Shown in pieces: positions 6,574-8,287 of a stretch of 8,287 nt of DNA (position 1 is its first letter; the number at the start of each line of letters is the position of its first letter). The position numbers and the translations under genes are program-made. Origin of the DNA: Robiginitomaculum sp. (GTDB lineage Bacteria; Pseudomonadota; Alphaproteobacteria; Caulobacterales; Maricaulaceae); contig JALSHM010000450.1 of assembly GCA_026982235.1 (NCBI GenBank), positions 1 to 8,287 of the forward strand. The letters are read 5' to 3'. The notes under the pieces were generated by a model. It was not told where the DNA came from and made no database searches. It saw only the letters and a list, made by a program, of their open reading frames with translations.

Positions 6574-7671
6574 CTATCTAAGTTTCAAAGTGGAAAGTCC
6601 AATCATAGCCAAAATAACGGCTATGATCCAAAAGCGAATAACAATGGTTGGTTCTGCCCAACCTTTTTTCTCATAGTGATGATGGATGGGCGCCATACGA
6701 AACACGCGCTTTCCCGTCAACTTAAACGACGCTACTTGCACGATGACCGACACGGCTTCGAGGACAAATAGCCCCCCAATTATCGCAAGCACAATTTCGT
6801 GCTTGGTCACAACTGCTGCACTGCCAAGCGCACCTCCGAGTGCGAGCGAACCTGTATCGCCCATAAAAACCATAGCCGGCGGCGCATTGTACCAAAGAAA
6901 ACCAAGCCCGGCACCGATGATCGAACCAAGTACAATAACAATCTCCCCACTGCCTGGCACATATGGCACACCCAAATATGGCGCATAAATCGCGTGTCCA
7001 ACAAGATAAGCTATTGCAGCAAAGCTAGCGGCAGCAATCATTACGGGCACAATGGCAAGTCCGTCCAAACCATCGGTTAGATTAACCGCATTAGATGCCC
7101 CCACAATCACGATACAGCCAAATGGAATGAAGAATATACCGAGGTTAAATAGGGTTGATTTCAAGAAAGGCACAGCTAATCCAGTAGAGAAATGTGGAGG
7201 TTCTGTAGGCGCTACACGGGTCACAACATAAACGGCCACCGCTGCGATTGCGAACTCAAGAACCAGCTTAATCTTCCCGCTAAACCCCTTAGTGTTTTGC
7301 CGCGACACTTTCAGATAATCATCATAAAATCCAATGGCTCCATAGCCAAGGGTAACCAGCAACACGACCCATAAATACGGGTTGTTTAAATTACCCCAAA
7401 GCAAAGTTGAAATGACGATAGACACCAATATCAGCAAGCCACCCATGGTTGGTGTACCCGCTTTTGCGACGATATGACTTTCAGGGCCATCATCGCGAAT
7501 AGGCTGGCCTTTACCTTGTTTCATCCGCAACACTCTAATCAGTTTTGGCCCAAATATGAATGCGATAAGCATAGATGTCATAATCGCCCCGCCAGTGCGA
7601 AAGGTGATATAATTAAACAAATTAAACACTTGAAAATCGTCAGAAAATTGTGTCAGCCATTCATAAAGCAT
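6574..7671 (-). CDS. mraY: Phospho-N-acetylmuramoyl-pentapeptide transferase
   Basis: MraY is the integral inner-membrane enzyme that transfers phospho-MurNAc-pentapeptide from UDP to undecaprenyl phosphate, forming lipid I. From the ATG at 7669-7671 it has 365 residues, matching the family (about 360). Signatures are YITFRTGGA (21-29), DGPESH (61-66), GTPTMGG (72-78), FYDDYLK (115-121) with the paired Asp117/118, NLTDGLDGLA (197-206), MGDTGSLALGG (270-280) with catalytic Asp272, and PIHHHYEKKGW (328-338). It ends in LSTLKLR, very like the E. coli C-terminus. The frame extends 22 codons further upstream inside murF, but MLYEWL is the family-like start and has AAGGAA 7 nt upstream. The start overlaps the murF stop by 11 nt. 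A perfect 9-bp inverted repeat lies in the last codons. Confidence 0.98.
   Translation of the reverse strand: MLYEWLTQFSDDFQVFNLFNYITFRTGGAIMTSMLIAFIFGPKLIRVLRMKQGKGQPIRDDGPESHIVAKAGTPTMGGLLILVSIVISTLLWGNLNNPYLWVVLLVTLGYGAIGFYDDYLKVSRQNTKGFSGKIKLVLEFAIAAVAVYVVTRVAPTEPPHFSTGLAVPFLKSTLFNLGIFFIPFGCIVIVGASNAVNLTDGLDGLAIVPVMIAAASFAAIAYLVGHAIYAPYLGVPYVPGSGEIVIVLGSIIGAGLGFLWYNAPPAMVFMGDTGSLALGGALGSAAVVTKHEIVLAIIGGLFVLEAVSVIVQVASFKLTGKRVFRMAPIHHHYEKKGWAEPTIVIRFWIIAVILAMIGLSTLKLR
6602..6627 (-). repeat. 9-bp inverted repeat in the mraY 3' end
   Basis: ATCATAGCC and GGCTATGAT form a perfect 9-bp stem around an 8-nt loop, within the final mraY codons (reading IIAVILAMI). No T-run follows, so it is not a standard intrinsic terminator. 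It lies about 25 nt before the mraY stop. Whether it forms or matters is unknown; hydrophobic codon choice could produce it by chance. Confidence 0.5.
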
Positions 7672-8287
7672 GGGCGTATTCCTTTGTAATTTGATGTAAT
7701 TTAAGTGCTGCGACCAACTTGCCCATACCAGAAGCATTTGATCCTTTGACCATAACCCAGTCGCCGTCTTGAACCTGATTTAATAAACCTGCAAGACATT
7801 TTTCATAGTCGGAAAACCAACCTGCATTTACAGATTCCGGTAATACGTCATGCAGGCTTTTCATGCGAGACCCACAAGTCAAAACGAGATCAACATTCGC
7901 ATCTTGTAGGCGGCCAAATATATCCTCATGTAATGCGTTCTCATCATCCCCAAGCTCTAACATATCCCCTAGCACGGCAATTTTTCGACTTGTTTTCAAC
8001 CCCAGAACCGCAATAGCTGCCGCCATACTTTCCGGGTTTGCGTTATAACTTTCATCTACTAAAGTAACGCTTTTCCCCCTTAAGGACAACTCATAAACCG
8101 CGCCACGCCCTTGTATTTTAGGCATAACTTTCAGAGCATTAACGGCTATTTTTAAATCAATCCCCGCAGTGTGCGCAATGAGCAAAGCACATGCTGCATT
8201 CTCAACCCAATGCTCTCCTGCGATCGGCAGTTCCACATTATAGGTCTGCCCCGCAATATTTATGCTAGATATACTTCCTTGAGGGTT
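7661..8287 (-). CDS. murF: UDP-MurNAc-tripeptide--D-alanyl-D-alanine ligase, C-terminal 208 residues (5' end off the right edge)
   Basis: MurF is the cytoplasmic ATP-dependent ligase that adds the D-Ala-D-Ala made by Ddl, completing the UDP-MurNAc-pentapeptide that MraY uses. The frame is open from base 8287 and ends at TGA 7661-7663. The true start lies outside the window; the GTG at 8234-8236 is an internal Val codon, since the frame continues upstream as NPQGSISSINIAGQTYN. Visible fragment motifs are GEHWVENAA (24-32), equivalent to the GxHNxxNA region with Trp in place of Asn; GRGAVYELSL (60-69); LVDESYNANPESM (76-88), diagnostic for MurF; VLGDMLELG (105-113); and VKGSNASGM (180-188). MurF is about 450-480 residues, so the central P-loop and N-domain are missing. 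The stop overlaps the mraY start by 11 nt. Confidence 0.96.
   Translation of the reverse strand, partial: NPQGSISSINIAGQTYNVELPIAGEHWVENAACALLIAHTAGIDLKIAVNALKVMPKIQGRGAVYELSLRGKSVTLVDESYNANPESMAAAIAVLGLKTSRKIAVLGDMLELGDDENALHEDIFGRLQDANVDLVLTCGSRMKSLHDVLPESVNAGWFSDYEKCLAGLLNQVQDGDWVMVKGSNASGMGKLVAALKLHQITKEYAHAL
7679..7684 (-). promoter_or_regulatory. Ribosome-binding site of mraY
   Basis: The sequence AAGGAA lies on the minus strand 7 nt before the mraY ATG, inside the 3' end of murF. It decides the start at 7671 over the longer open frame reaching 7737. Confidence 0.8.

Noticed and set aside
8234..8236. GTG as the murF start
   Set aside because: The reading frame continues upstream to the window edge, and the fragment lacks the N-terminal and P-loop domains. 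This GTG is an internal Val codon.
1..8287. A novel or accessory system
   Set aside because: Every base apart from short junctions belongs to one of eight well-known cell-wall genes in a conserved order. There are no inserted genes, mobile elements, arrays or unexplained gaps.

Overview
The window is a solid block of peptidoglycan-synthesis and cell-division genes, all on the minus strand. It is the middle of a dcw (division and cell wall) cluster. In transcription order, from high to low coordinates, it carries murF (5' end off the right edge), mraY, murD, ftsW, murG, murC, murB and ddl (3' end off the left edge). This murF-mraY-murD-ftsW-murG-murC-murB-ddl order, with murB between murC and ddl, is typical of Alphaproteobacteria. 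The protein motifs agree: MurC starts near MPFEIGPIHFVGIGG, MurB has a GGSTFKNP motif, and MurG has a DDHQxxNA motif. The base composition looks moderate rather than GC-rich, judged by eye and not counted. An alphaproteobacterium is the best inference; I cannot name a genus.

Packing is extremely tight, and no stretch over 27 nt lies between genes. Junctions in transcription order: murF/mraY overlap by 11 nt, mraY/murD gap of 27 nt, murD/ftsW ATGA overlap of 4 nt, ftsW/murG ATGA overlap of 4 nt, murG/murC gap of 13 nt, murC/murB gap of 1 nt (GTG start), murB/ddl overlap of 8 nt. I see no terminator, promoter, RNA gene, mobile element or CRISPR array. The layout implies one polycistronic mRNA with translational coupling.

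The products form one pathway. Ddl makes D-Ala-D-Ala, and MurB completes UDP-MurNAc. MurC adds L-Ala, MurD adds D-Glu, and MurF adds D-Ala-D-Ala; MurE, which adds the third residue, would be expected just outside the right edge. MraY loads the pentapeptide sugar onto the lipid carrier to give lipid I, and MurG adds GlcNAc to give lipid II. FtsW polymerises lipid II at the septum with its cognate penicillin-binding protein.

I found no previously undescribed system here. All eight genes look intact where visible, with catalytic motifs present. The items worth a second look are small: a 15-bp tandem duplication at the murC start, a GNRA-tetraloop hairpin abutting the murB ribosome-binding site, a 9-bp hairpin near the end of mraY, and the contrast between strong and weak ribosome-binding sites along the operon.
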